A stretch of 64,000 nt of DNA, from positions 3,880,001 to 3,944,000 of the forward strand of contig NZ_BSEC01000001.1 in assembly GCF_027923385.1 (NCBI RefSeq), given 5' to 3'. The notes beneath the pieces were generated by a model that was given only the letters and a program-made list of their open reading frames with translations, did not search any database and had not been told where the DNA came from. Positions 27,579 to 40,367 of this stretch are shown piece by piece. A program made the position numbers and the translations under genes. Positions within the stretch are counted from its first letter, which is position 1. Every line of letters starts with the position of its first letter. The DNA comes from Methylocystis echinoides (GTDB taxonomy: Bacteria > Pseudomonadota > Alphaproteobacteria > Rhizobiales > Beijerinckiaceae).

Positions 27579-28460
27579 ATGCCCTCGTTGAAGGATCTTC
27601 GAAACCGGATTTCTTCCGTCAAGGCGACGCAGAAGATCACCAAGGCCATGCAGATGGTCGCGGCGGCCAAGCTGCGCCGCGCGCAGACCGCGGCCGAAGC
27701 CGCGCGTCCCTACGCCGAGCGCATGGAAGCGGTGCTCGCCAATCTCGCCGCCGGCGTCTCGACCGGCGGCCCGCAGCTTCTCGCCGGCAATGGCAAGGAT
27801 GACGTGCATCTGCTCGTCGTCGCCACCGCCGAGCGCGGCCTCTGCGGCGCCTTCAATTCCTCGATCGTGCGCCTGGCGCGCGAACATATCCAGCGCCTGC
27901 AGGGTCAGGGCAAGACGGTCAAGATTCTCTGCGTCGGCAAGAAGGGCTACGACCAGCTCCGCCGCCAGTACGAGAAGGAGATCGTCGAGCTGATCGAACT
28001 GCGCGGCCTCAAGACCATCGGCTTCGAGAACGCGGACGAGATCGGCAAGAAGGTCATCGCCATGTTCGAGGCGGGCGACTTCGACGTCGCGACGCTGTTC
28101 TTCTCGAAGTTCAAGTCGGTCATCGCGCAGATTCCGACGGCGCAGCAGCTCATCCCGGCGCAGATCGCCGCGAATGAGAACGCGCCCGCTCAGGAAGGCC
28201 CGCAGCCTTCCTACGAGTATGAGCCCGGCCAGGACGAGATTCTCTCGGAACTGCTGCCGCGCAACATCTCGGTGCAGGTGTTCCGCGCGCTGCTCGAAAA
28301 CGCCGCCTCCGAACAGGGCGCGCGCATGAGCGCGATGGACAACGCCACGCGCAACGCCGGCGACATGATCCGCAAGCAGACGACCCTCTACAACCGGTCG
28401 CGCCAGGCGATGATCACCAAGGAACTCATCGAAATCATCTCGGGCGCCGAAGCGCTCTGA
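27579..28460 (+). CDS. atpG: ATP synthase F1 subunit gamma
   Basis: A 293-residue rotor subunit starting [23 protein letters not shown], with the C-terminal [18 protein letters not shown] helix that runs through the alpha/beta ring. The central shaft is normal. A small Glu/Pro-rich insertion ([21 protein letters not shown], about 200-222) is similar to that seen in other alphaproteobacterial gammas. The start follows the palindromic repeat; the gene is otherwise in the usual place. Confidence 0.97.
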   Translation: MPSLKDLRNRISSVKATQKITKAMQMVAAAKLRRAQTAAEAARPYAERMEAVLANLAAGVSTGGPQLLAGNGKDDVHLLVVATAERGLCGAFNSSIVRLAREHIQRLQGQGKTVKILCVGKKGYDQLRRQYEKEIVELIELRGLKTIGFENADEIGKKVIAMFEAGDFDVATLFFSKFKSVIAQIPTAQQLIPAQIAANENAPAQEGPQPSYEYEPGQDEILSELLPRNISVQVFRALLENAASEQGARMSAMDNATRNAGDMIRKQTTLYNRSRQAMITKELIEIISGAEAL

Positions 28461-28467
28461 TCGTTAA

Positions 28468-29922
<1,455 letters not shown>

Positions 29923-30016
29923 AGCCAACGGGCCGGGGCGGCGGCGCCGCCCTGCCCGAAAATGTTCTGACATGATGGCCGGGCGCCGTTCCGGCCATTC
30001 GCGCGTGACACACAGA

Positions 30017-30060
30017 GCGCTTTCCGCCGAAGTGTAAACCGGTTCGGCGAGAGAAAGCGC
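30017..30060. repeat. Palindromic REP-like element between atpD and atpC
   Basis: Nested arms GCGCTTTC / GAAAGCGC (8 bp) and CGCCGAA / TTCGGCG (7 bp) around an 11-base loop, ending about 30 bases before the atpC start. The form matches dispersed intergenic hairpins known in alphaproteobacteria. In this position it may lower atpC expression relative to atpD or stabilise the upstream mRNA. Confidence 0.7.
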
Positions 30061-30090
30061 GATAAGACTAAGAGCCCGCCGGAGACCGAC

Positions 30091-30489
30091 ATGGCTGCAT
30101 TCCACTTCGAACTCGTCTCGCCCGAAAAGCTCCTGTTCTCGGGCGATGTCGAAAGCGTCGTGGCGCCGGGCGCCGAGGGCCAGTTCACGGTCCTCAAGGA
30201 CCATGCGCCCGTGATGACGACCTTGAAAGCCGGCGTCGTGACCGTCGCGGGCGGCGACGGCAAGGTGGAGAAGCTCTTCGTGCGCGGCGGCTTTGCCGAT
30301 GTGAACGCCGGCGGCTTCACCATTCTCGCCGAACTGGCGCTGTCGCTGGCCGAGATCGACGCCGCGAAGCTCGACGCCGACATCAAGGACGCGCGCGAGG
30401 ACGTCAACGACGCCAAGACCGACGAGGCCCGCCGCGCGGCGAGCGACAAGCTCGCCCAGCTCGAAGAGATGCGCGCCGCCGTCGCGTAA
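30091..30489 (+). CDS. atpC: ATP synthase F1 subunit epsilon
   Basis: A 132-residue subunit starting [32 protein letters not shown] in family style, with an N-terminal beta sandwich and a C-terminal two-helix part ([20 protein letters not shown]). The C-terminal helices act as a rotary brake in many species. The operon ends with a terminator 18 bases after the stop. Confidence 0.97.
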   Translation: MAAFHFELVSPEKLLFSGDVESVVAPGAEGQFTVLKDHAPVMTTLKAGVVTVAGGDGKVEKLFVRGGFADVNAGGFTILAELALSLAEIDAAKLDADIKDAREDVNDAKTDEARRAASDKLAQLEEMRAAVA

Positions 30490-30506
30490 GCGCGATTCAG
30501 ACCCTC

Positions 30507-30544
30507 AAAAAAGCCCCGGTCCGGTTTCGGACCGGGGCTTTTTT
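30507..30544. terminator. Strong bidirectional intrinsic terminator after atpC
   Basis: A perfect 11-bp GC stem (GCCCCGGTCCG / CGGACCGGGGC) with loop GTTT, flanked by six A on one side and six T on the other. It can stop transcription from atpC and from the convergent channel gene. Confidence 0.92.
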
Positions 30545-30607
30545 GTTGTGACCGTCAGGCTGCGTCGATTACTGGCGAGGTCGGGCCCTTTCCGCGCAGG
30601 GCGCCCT

Positions 30608-31849
30608 CTACTCCCCGAAAGGCTCCGGCTCGGCGGCGCTGCGTTGCGCGAGTTCGGCTTCGAGAATATCGCCTTTCTGGCCAGCTGCGAGGCCCTTTCG
30701 GCCCTCCGCGACCTCCTGGATACAGTCGCCGATCTCCGGGTTGCGGACGACGATCGCCTGCAAATCAAAGGCGTCGAGCACCAGCAGCTTGGTCGATTCG
30801 AGCGCCCGGACATTGGCCGTCCGCCGGGTCTTGTGGAGGATCGCCATCTCCCCGAAAAACTGGCCGACGCCCAGCCTGACGCCATGTCCCGGCAATTCGA
30901 TCTCCACCTCGCCCTCTGCGATGAAATACATGGACTGCGCCGGCTCGCCGCGGCGCACGATCAGCGTGCCCGCCGGCACCGACTGGGCGCTCAGATAGCG
31001 CATGATCTCGGCGATCTTGGAGGCGTCCATGGTGCGAAACAGCGGCACGCTGGCCACCATGCTCCAGGTGACGACGAATTCCTGACGGTGGATTTCCTCG
31101 GCGAAGGCGGTGGCGACAATGCCGACGGGAAGACCGAGCATCACATAGCCCGTCACCATGGTCACCGAGGCGATGAGCCGACCGGCGAGCGTGACAGGCG
31201 TCACATCGCCATAACCCACCGTGGTGATGGTGACGATGGCCCACCACATGGCCGAGGGGATGGAGCCGAACGTCTCGGGCTGCGCATCCTGCTCGGCGAT
31301 GTGAATGGCGGTCGCCGAGAACAGGACGGCGCCCAGCAGCAGGATCGCGGTCGCGACGAGCGCCTTGCGCTCCGCCTCCATGACGGCGACGAGTGTCCGG
31401 ATTCCGACCGAGTAGCGCGCCAGCTTGAAAAAGCGCAAAAGCCGGAACATCACCATGACGCCCAGATCGGCCGACACGAAAAACGACAGATAAAGCGGCA
31501 GGATCGTCAGAAGATCGATGATGGCCGACCAGGATGTCACGAACGCCAGACGCGCGCCCCACGGACTGCGGTCGGAATAGGGCGTATGCTCCGGCGCCGA
31601 CCAGAGGCGCAGAAGATATTCAATGGTGAAACAGGCGACCGCCACGAGCTCGACGTTGTGAAACATCCTGCGGTAGACGCGATATTGCGGCACCGATTCC
31701 AGGACCACCGAGAGCACGGAGAGCGCGACGAGGGCGATCAGCGCGCGATGAACGACGCGCGTCGTCCGATCGTTTGCGCCGCCGTCCAATATGACATGGA
31801 CGCGGCGACGGAGCCGATAATACCAGTTTCCCTCGTCCGTCGCCGTCAC
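30608..31849 (-). CDS. Cyclic-nucleotide-binding voltage-gated-like K+ channel
   Basis: A 413-residue membrane protein with six TM helices. An S4-like segment (FRLLRFFKLARYS, about 135-147) with regular Arg/Lys is followed by the pore loop with selectivity filter TVGYGD (210-215). The C-terminal cNMP-binding domain (about 275-385) shows LIVRRGEPAQSMYFIAEGEVEIEL and GEMAILHKTRRTANVRA, the phosphate-binding cassette. The layout is that of MlotiK1-type channels, which open with cAMP. GTG start behind GAGGAAGG; this ribosome site and start lie in a 17-bp tandem repeat that extends back into alaS. Confidence 0.93.
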   Translation of the reverse strand: MTATDEGNWYYRLRRRVHVILDGGANDRTTRVVHRALIALVALSVLSVVLESVPQYRVYRRMFHNVELVAVACFTIEYLLRLWSAPEHTPYSDRSPWGARLAFVTSWSAIIDLLTILPLYLSFFVSADLGVMVMFRLLRFFKLARYSVGIRTLVAVMEAERKALVATAILLLGAVLFSATAIHIAEQDAQPETFGSIPSAMWWAIVTITTVGYGDVTPVTLAGRLIASVTMVTGYVMLGLPVGIVATAFAEEIHRQEFVVTWSMVASVPLFRTMDASKIAEIMRYLSAQSVPAGTLIVRRGEPAQSMYFIAEGEVEIELPGHGVRLGVGQFFGEMAILHKTRRTANVRALESTKLLVLDAFDLQAIVVRNPEIGDCIQEVAEGRKGLAAGQKGDILEAELAQRSAAEPEPFGE

Positions 31850-31879
31850 TGCGCCGCCTTCCTCACTGTGCGGCCTCCC

Positions 31880-31896
<17 letters not shown>
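31846..31896. repeat. Three tandem copies of a 17-bp unit at the alaS/channel junction
   Basis: The unit TCACTGCGCCGCCTTCC occurs at 31846-31862, as a diverged copy at 31863-31879 and again at 31880-31896. On the minus strand the copies cover the last codons and stop of alaS, the spacer, and the ribosome site plus GTG of the channel gene. Confidence 0.9.
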
Positions 31897-34549
<2,653 letters not shown>

Positions 34550-34702
34550 TTTGCGTCTCTCTCAAGGCGACCGGGGCGCACCGGTCATATGGTGAAAGGT
34601 CGAAGGAGGCGGAAGCCCGCCCGCGCCGCTGAAAGCGGCGGCGAAGAACGGCGCTTGGCCTGTCGTCGCGGGATATGCCAGTCCGCAGGCCTTTCGGCAA
34701 TG

Positions 34703-34724
34703 AAAAAGGCCCGCGGCGCGGGCC
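34703..34724 (-). terminator. Intrinsic-terminator hairpin in the leader of alaS
   Basis: A 7-bp stem (GGCCCGC / GCGGGCC) with a 3-base loop, followed on the minus strand by TTTTT. It lies between the small membrane protein gene at 34.97 kb and alaS. It may end the upstream transcript or act as an attenuator for alaS. Confidence 0.6.
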
Positions 34725-34883
34725 CTGGCGTGTGGAGAGCCCCCTCCTCCGGCCGCGCCTGCTCCGCGCAGGGCTACCGGGGAAACGGGATGTCGGGCTC
34801 GGCCAGTCAGCGGGCCGCCTGAACGGCCGTGCAATGCGCGGACGCGCCAGATGACCACCGGAGAGAGCGGCGTTCATCGCAAG

Positions 34884-34921
34884 GCCCCTCACCCGGCCTC
34901 TTCCCCCGCGCGGGGAGACGG
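34884..34921. repeat. Degenerate copy of the palindromic repeat found in the atp operon
   Basis: Contains CCCCTCACCCGGCC, CTTCCCCCGCGCGGGGAGACGGG, related to the right arm of the repeat at 27.4 kb. It lies in the alaS upstream region, which holds no convincing gene from 34550 to 34971. Confidence 0.6.
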
Positions 34922-34971
34922 GCCGGGGCGCCTGAGAAGGGCCGGCAGGGGGGTCCCCCGAAGCTGCGGCG

Positions 34972-35331
34972 TCAGGCCAGCCAGGCGTCGATGTGACCCA
35001 GCGCCTTTTCGACGAGATCGCCGCCCGGAAGTCCGGCGAAGACTTCCTTCGTCTTCTCGGGCTCCCGGCCCGAGACGATGAGAAGCGCGGCGATCAGGAA
35101 CAGCAGCAGGGCGATCATCGGGAAAAACGCGCCGATGAGGAGGGACGCGGCGATGGCGAGGCCGAATTTGGTCCGTGCGCCAGAGGCTCTCTGTCCGGAA
35201 GACGAAACCGTGCGCAGGCGCACGACCTCGGCCGTATCCTTGCCGCCGGCTTTCGCGCCCGCCGTCTCGGCGGCGGCGTCGACGACGCCGCGATAACTAT
35301 TCCAAACCCAAGCTTTGGAAATGTCCGACAT
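34972..35331 (-). CDS. Small membrane protein with two helices, Ala/Lys N-terminal part
   Basis: A 119-residue protein from the ATG at MSDISKAWVWNSYRG, behind AAGGA. The N-terminal 55 residues are charged and likely cytoplasmic. A hydrophobic hairpin follows (FGLAIAASLLIGAFFPMIALLLFLIAALLIV, about 58-88), then a short amphipathic end. Another in-frame Met 14 codons upstream gives no better ribosome site. Next on the minus strand is alaS, 422 bases away. No recognised family. Confidence 0.55.
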   Translation of the reverse strand: MSDISKAWVWNSYRGVVDAAAETAGAKAGGKDTAEVVRLRTVSSSGQRASGARTKFGLAIAASLLIGAFFPMIALLLFLIAALLIVSGREPEKTKEVFAGLPGGDLVEKALGHIDAWLA

Positions 35332-35469
35332 GTGAGGAATTCCTTCAGGCTCGCCGCAGTTTACGCGAATCAACGTGTTCGCCCGCCGATTATGCGGCGC
35401 AAACGCAGAATTCCAATCAGGGCTTGTCCCGACGGCGGAAAATCAGCCCGCGCGGCGGCGCCGGTTGCG

Positions 35470-37179
35470 TCAGGCCACCCTGGCTTCCAGCGACGCCATG
35501 TCCAATCCCCTGAAGATCGCGCAACGCTGGAAAGCGGCGAGATCGGGCGGCGATTGCATCTGGTGGCAGAATTTGGCGACGAGCTTCGCCAGCCCCTTGA
35601 TGTCGCGCCCAGTCGCCTGTGGGAATACGCGCACGAGCGCGTCGATCAGCGCGTCGTCGAGGGAGAGATCGAATTGCTCGGCCATCACCCGCCAGATGCG
35701 GCGCCGGGCGTCGGCGTCCGGCGGATGATAGCGGATCAGCGCGATGCAGCGCGAGACGATCGCTTCGTCGATGTCGTCGACGCGATTGGTGGTGAGGAAC
35801 AGCAGGCCGTTGAAATATTCCAGCACGCGCAGGAAAACGCCGACGACGGCGTTCATGGCGATATTGTCGTCGCGGCGCTTGATGTAGACGTCCGCCTCGT
35901 CGATCAGCATGACGGCGCCCCAGCGCTGGGCGCGCGTCAATATGTCCTTCAGCGCGGTTTCCATGGCGGCGACATTGAGCCCGAGCTGGCCGGAGTGGAC
36001 GCGATAGAGCGGGCGCTGGATGATTTCGGAATAGACTTCCGCCGTGAGCGTCTTGCCGACGCCGGGCGGTCCGGCGCAGAGCACGGTCGTGCCGCCCGAC
36101 TTGCCCTCGACGATATCCTCCATGAGCACGTCCATCTCGGCGGTGAGAATGTCGATGAGATCGGTCTGCTCGGGCGGCAGCACCAGCTTTTGCTTGAGCG
36201 CCGGCTTGTACTCATAGAGCCGCATCTGGTCGACATGCACCCAGACATACTGGTGCAGATCGAGATGGAACATGAAGAGATAAGGGTGAACCGGAATGCG
36301 CGTGAAAAGCCCCTGGGGGATTTCCGCCTGCAATTCGGTGATTTCGTCTTCCGCGGAAAAGCGATTGCTCTTGCCCGCCTTGCGCAGGAAATGGCCGAGG
36401 ATGTCGCCCGGCGCTTCCAGCGTGAGGCTGCGCGCGGCGAGCACGCCTTCGTCATTGACGAGCCGCGCCTCGCCGCCGCTCGTTGAAAGAACGATGATGT
36501 CCTTGCGCGACCAGTCCGTGTCGCGATGGGTGGCGTTGGGATCCTCGGCGTGAAAGCCGACGCCTTTGGCGGAAAACTGCTGGCCGTAACGTCCGCGCCA
36601 TTCGAAATAGGCGTCGCTCGACGCCTCGAAGGCCGCGACGAGTTCCGGCGTCTCGCGCAGGAATCCCTTGGCGGCGAGGATCTCGCTCACCGTGCGGCCG
36701 ACGATGTCGGCGGCCATGATGCGGATCATGTTCGACTGGAGCGCGCCCTTGGCGTTGGCTTTCAGCTCGATCATGATCTTACCCGCCTCGTCGTTCGACG
36801 CCGGCACAAAGTCGAGGCGCGTCACGAGATAGGGCAAGGGCCGCGCCGCGACGCTCGCCGTGAAGAGCCAGCCGTGAATGGGGTCGGCCGTCAGATGCCG
36901 CACGAGCGCCGGCAGCGCGTCTTCGAGATCGCCGTTTGCAAAACGCGGCCCCTGCGCGGCAAGCGCCTCTCGAAGCGTGGCGAGCTGCGCCGCCCGGGCG
37001 CGCTGCTCCGGCCCCTCGCGACGATAGCGGTCTTCGAGAAAATCGAGTTCGTCGCCGGTGAGATGCGCGAGATCGACCTCGATCCTGTCGCTGAAGCGCA
37101 ATTGCGCCGCGAGCGCCGAATGCGCCGGGAAGCGTTCGACCAAAGCTTCGACATGCGGTTTTTCAATCTCGATGTTCAT
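35470..37179 (-). CDS. AAA+ ATPase, CDC48/ClpX-like core with unique N-terminal domain
   Basis: A 569-residue soluble protein. Residues 1-330 form an unrecognised domain, charged early (RYRREGPEQRARAA) then mixed, with HPYLFMFHLDLHQYVWVHVD near 298-317. The AAA core (about 340-520) has Walker A GPPGVGKT (370-377), Walker B VMLIDEAD (423-430), sensor 1 LTTNR (462-466) and an arginine-finger-type SRC (476-478). It probably remodels a protein partner at the cost of ATP. Its ATG overlaps the stop of the nitroreductase gene by four bases, so the two proteins are translationally coupled and probably work together. The partner and substrate are not known. Confidence 0.8.
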   Translation of the reverse strand: MNIEIEKPHVEALVERFPAHSALAAQLRFSDRIEVDLAHLTGDELDFLEDRYRREGPEQRARAAQLATLREALAAQGPRFANGDLEDALPALVRHLTADPIHGWLFTASVAARPLPYLVTRLDFVPASNDEAGKIMIELKANAKGALQSNMIRIMAADIVGRTVSEILAAKGFLRETPELVAAFEASSDAYFEWRGRYGQQFSAKGVGFHAEDPNATHRDTDWSRKDIIVLSTSGGEARLVNDEGVLAARSLTLEAPGDILGHFLRKAGKSNRFSAEDEITELQAEIPQGLFTRIPVHPYLFMFHLDLHQYVWVHVDQMRLYEYKPALKQKLVLPPEQTDLIDILTAEMDVLMEDIVEGKSGGTTVLCAGPPGVGKTLTAEVYSEIIQRPLYRVHSGQLGLNVAAMETALKDILTRAQRWGAVMLIDEADVYIKRRDDNIAMNAVVGVFLRVLEYFNGLLFLTTNRVDDIDEAIVSRCIALIRYHPPDADARRRIWRVMAEQFDLSLDDALIDALVRVFPQATGRDIKGLAKLVAKFCHQMQSPPDLAAFQRCAIFRGLDMASLEARVA

Positions 37180-38780
37180 TTGCGCCGCCGCTCGTCGGGA
37201 TAGGGAGGAAGGGTGAGAATGCGCGCGTCCTCCACGGGTCCGCCGACCGTGAAGTGATAGACGTCCTGAAATTCCATGTCCCCGTCGGGAAAGCCGAGCA
37301 AAGCGTGGACCTCTTCGTCGAAGAAGCAGCCGATGCCCGTTCCCGCGAGGCCCACGGCCGTCGCCCACAGGTAAAGCGCCTGGCCGATGAGCCCCGCCTC
37401 CCAATGCAGCCGCCGATAGGCGAAAGCGCCTTCCGCGCGCAGCACAGCGTCGAAATCGGCGATCATCGCGACGGCGAAACAACCCTTGCCGGCGATGGGC
37501 TGAAGACAGGCCGCGCGCGTCGCCTCACGCTCCACCGCGCCCGCGCGCAGGCGAAACAGCGGAAGATCGTCGAGATCGACGGACGCCCAGTCGAACTCGG
37601 GAGAAAGCCTGGCGCGCAGCCGCATGGCGAGCGCCGCATCGCGGGCGAGGAGGTAGAGCCCGGGCGCCAGGCCCGCCACGCGATGCACGTAGAGGATGAG
37701 CGTGATCGCCGGCGGCCATGGGAAAGCGCCGAGCAAGGGCGCGGCGCCGGGCAGGGTCGCCGCAAGCATGTCGCGAAAGGCGTCGCGCGCCAGGACCGCG
37801 GCGCCGTCCATGCGCTGAACGCTGCGGCGCGCGCGCACGACCGCGCCGATGGGCGGGCCGCGCAACGCCGGCCCGGGCGCCGCCGGGGGCCCCGCGTCGA
37901 TCGGCGACGTGCGGGGCTTGCGGCAGAGCTTCGCCGCGCGATCGATGATCGGCCAGCCGTCGTGATCCTCGCTCAGTCGCGTGGCGACGCCGGCAAATTC
38001 GCGCGGCGCCTCGATGACGGCGCGCAGATCCAGTTCAGGCGCGACCCCGGCTGTCGTCTCGATCCAGATCAGAAGGTCGGGATGCTCCTCTTCCCGCCGA
38101 TGACCGGCGTCGGCGCGGTCGAGGCCGATCAGGGCGGCGATCTCGTCATCCGAGGGCGCGGCGCGCGCGCAGGCGCGCCAGCCGAGCGCGCTCGCCGCCT
38201 GCGCCACCGCGCCGAGCGCATGGCCGGCGTCGAGCTGACAGTAACGAAACGCGCGCTCGCCATATTTCCATGACTCCCGCCAGAAAACCGAACCCAGCGC
38301 GACGAGAAAACCGCCTTGCGGCAGAAGCGCCGCGGCGTGATAGCGCGCCCGCTCTTCCAGCCCATGCGCCATCGGCGCGTAATGGAACAGGGCGGCCGCG
38401 TCGCAGACGCCGTCGAGCGCATTCAAGAGCAGATAGGCCTCGGTCGGATGGAGATTGCCGGAGGACGGGTTGTTGCGAACCGCCCAGGTCGACCCCTCGA
38501 CGCTCTTCCAGGCGCTCAGCCCGAAAGCAAGCTCGAGAAAAAGGCCCAGAGAGGCGCTTTCGAGCGGCGCCGCCTCGGACGCCGGGCCCGGGAAAGGCGC
38601 CGCAGGTCCGGCGGTCAACGGCAGTTCGACGAGCCGCGCGCCCTCGAAACGCTTGTAGGGCGAGGGTTGCGACGTCCAGTCGAGAAAGGCGGGACCGAGC
38701 GCATAGCGATGCGGCGAGTGCTTCGTGCGCGCATGATAGCCGCGAATATCGCCGGGCAGAGCGTCAGCCTGCGCGTTCAT
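37176..38780 (-). CDS. Two-domain SagB-type nitroreductase-like oxidoreductase
   Basis: A 534-residue protein with two nitroreductase-like halves. The first (about 75-290) has the SagB-style FMN motif RNNPSSGNLHPTEAY (102-116) and DAGHALGAVAQAASALGW (184-201). The second (about 325-525) has ARRSVQRMDG and EAGLIGQALYLWATAVGLAGTGIG. SagB proteins oxidise azoline rings in RiPP natural products, but no cyclodehydratase or precursor peptide gene is seen nearby. It is translationally coupled to the AAA+ gene that follows. The Met is the first with no long basic leader; an upstream frame adds 122 Arg-rich residues. Probably a flavin enzyme with unknown substrate. Confidence 0.8.
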   Translation of the reverse strand: MNAQADALPGDIRGYHARTKHSPHRYALGPAFLDWTSQPSPYKRFEGARLVELPLTAGPAAPFPGPASEAAPLESASLGLFLELAFGLSAWKSVEGSTWAVRNNPSSGNLHPTEAYLLLNALDGVCDAAALFHYAPMAHGLEERARYHAAALLPQGGFLVALGSVFWRESWKYGERAFRYCQLDAGHALGAVAQAASALGWRACARAAPSDDEIAALIGLDRADAGHRREEEHPDLLIWIETTAGVAPELDLRAVIEAPREFAGVATRLSEDHDGWPIIDRAAKLCRKPRTSPIDAGPPAAPGPALRGPPIGAVVRARRSVQRMDGAAVLARDAFRDMLAATLPGAAPLLGAFPWPPAITLILYVHRVAGLAPGLYLLARDAALAMRLRARLSPEFDWASVDLDDLPLFRLRAGAVEREATRAACLQPIAGKGCFAVAMIADFDAVLRAEGAFAYRRLHWEAGLIGQALYLWATAVGLAGTGIGCFFDEEVHALLGFPDGDMEFQDVYHFTVGGPVEDARILTLPPYPDERRRK

Positions 38781-38912
38781 CGGCAGCCAGCGACGGGAAG
38801 CAATGACGAAGCATTCCGGGCACGGATCTTGATCTGCATCGCCAGCGGCTCCCGAGTTGCGTCCCGCTGCGCCATTCAAGAAGGGCGCCCGTCCGTCGCA
38901 AGGATATAATCC

Positions 38913-39281
38913 ATGACAAATCAATATTTTGCGGAAAAGGAGAATGCGCCGCTTGCGAGCGCGTTCGATTTGACGGTCGCGCCGCATGGCGCTTTTGGCG
39001 CATTGGCGACATTGCGGCTGGCGCAGCAGCCCTTGCGTCGCTTCACGCGGCAGGAGGCCTCGATTGTCGCGCGCGCGATCGACGCGGTCGCGCTTGGGAC
39101 GAGTCCGGAGCGTCAGATCTATATGAGCCCGATTGCGAGCGACCATGACTTCGACGCGTGCGTCGCGCCGGAAGGGCTCGTGATCATCTGCCCAGCCTGC
39201 CCGGACGTGCGCCTGACATGGTCCGACGCCGCCGACCTTTCGCGCGCGCTGAAGGCCGTGGGCGACAGCGCGGCGACGTGA
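38913..39281 (+). CDS. Small unrecognised protein next to the SagB-like gene
   Basis: A 122-residue soluble protein starting MTNQYFAEKENAPLASAFDL. It has no signal or TM. It includes a CPAC pair in IICPACPDVRL (about 91-101) that could bind metal or form a disulfide, and a helical middle (FTRQEASIVARAIDAVAL). It is divergent from the SagB-like gene, sharing a 132-base intergenic region, and ends 6 bases before the convergent unknown protein. Its position suggests a role with the SagB/AAA+ pair; there is no direct evidence. Confidence 0.5.
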   Translation: MTNQYFAEKENAPLASAFDLTVAPHGAFGALATLRLAQQPLRRFTRQEASIVARAIDAVALGTSPERQIYMSPIASDHDFDACVAPEGLVIICPACPDVRLTWSDAADLSRALKAVGDSAAT

Positions 39282-39287
39282 GACGGC

Positions 39288-40169
39288 TTACCGCTGCGGT
39301 CCGAGCTCGGGGAAGAAACTGCCGCCGGCATGTTCGATCGCGGCGTCGGCGAGGAGATCGCGCCACATGCGGTAGGGATCGTCGAAAATGGCCTGACCCA
39401 GATCCTTCTCGACCATCGCCGCGGCCAGAAATCGCAACCCGTCCGGAATGGTGAGGGCGTTTTCGAGATAGAGCAGCCGCGTGCCGAGCGCGTCGCGCCC
39501 CATCACCGACAGGGCCGCGGCGATCTCGATATTGTCGCGCCGCCCCTGCCCCGGACCACAGACGCCGACGAAACATTGTCGCCAATGATCCGGCTTGCTG
39601 TCGTCCCGGAAGGCCTGAAAACTCCGTGTGAGGGAGTCGAACGCCGCGGCGCCGACGGCCCTGATCACCTGTTCGAGCTGCGGATTGACCCGCCTCATGG
39701 CGGCGGGAAGCTGATCGGCCGTCGCCGGGAGGCCTGCTGACCAGCCTTCCGCCAAAGTCTTCAGTTCGGCGAGCACAGCCCGCGCCGGAGGGGCGAGTTC
39801 GGCGGGCAATTCGGTTGAAACGCGCGCCATGGCCTCGCCCAGCGCCGCGTTCAACTGCTGCGCCGCCTCTGTCGCCATCGCCGCGTCGCGCGGGCGCAAC
39901 ATGCATCCCCAGACGCCATGCGCGCCAAGCACCGCATGCATCAGCCCCTTCACCTTGGGCAGCATTTCCACGGGAGAATAGGATGTCGCCAGCCGTCCAT
40001 ATTCGACGCGCCAGATTTCGCCAGTTCCGATGAGAGTCAGCGCGGCAAGCGGGACATCTGCAAGGAGCCCGTCGCGGTTGGCGCCGTAAAGCGCGCGAAA
40101 AGTTGCGTTGAGATGTGCGACCGGATCGTTCGGGATAACGGCAGAAGGGTCCAATGGGCCAGCGCTCAT
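39288..40169 (-). CDS. Unrecognised 293-residue protein
   Basis: A soluble, largely helical protein starting MSAGPLDPSAVIPNDP behind GGGAG, with LNATFRALYGANRDGLLADVPLAAL near the start. A Cys pair sits in RQCFVGVCGPGQG (about 212-224), and ends IPDGLRFLAAAMVEKDLGQ and HAGGSFFPELGPQR. The Cys pair and Gly-rich loop could be a metal or cofactor site, but I know no matching family. It is in the same orientation as, but separated from, the SagB-like gene by the small divergent gene. An upstream frame start adds 37 basic residues and has no ribosome site. Confidence 0.5.
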   Translation of the reverse strand: MSAGPLDPSAVIPNDPVAHLNATFRALYGANRDGLLADVPLAALTLIGTGEIWRVEYGRLATSYSPVEMLPKVKGLMHAVLGAHGVWGCMLRPRDAAMATEAAQQLNAALGEAMARVSTELPAELAPPARAVLAELKTLAEGWSAGLPATADQLPAAMRRVNPQLEQVIRAVGAAAFDSLTRSFQAFRDDSKPDHWRQCFVGVCGPGQGRRDNIEIAAALSVMGRDALGTRLLYLENALTIPDGLRFLAAAMVEKDLGQAIFDDPYRMWRDLLADAAIEHAGGSFFPELGPQR

Positions 40170-40367
40170 GAGATACTCCCCGCGTTGCGGTCGATCATGC
40201 GTTCTACAACAGGCCGTCACGTCCCGTCGAGGAAACCGGTGGGCGCGCACAGAGGTTGACGCTGCTCTTTCACTCTCCATCTAAGCGGAGCAGGCGGAAG
40301 GCCGCGCTGCGGCATTTACGGCAGAAACGCCAGGCGCGTTTCTGTTATCGAGCAAGGCTCTGTTATC

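Noticed and set aside
34993..36486. A 497-codon plus-strand frame
   Set aside because: Antisense to the AAA+ gene and the small membrane protein gene; no domain.
35470..40169. A RiPP biosynthetic cluster around the SagB-like protein
   Set aside because: No YcaO, cyclodehydratase, protease or Cys/Ser/Thr-rich precursor peptide gene can be seen within several kilobases.
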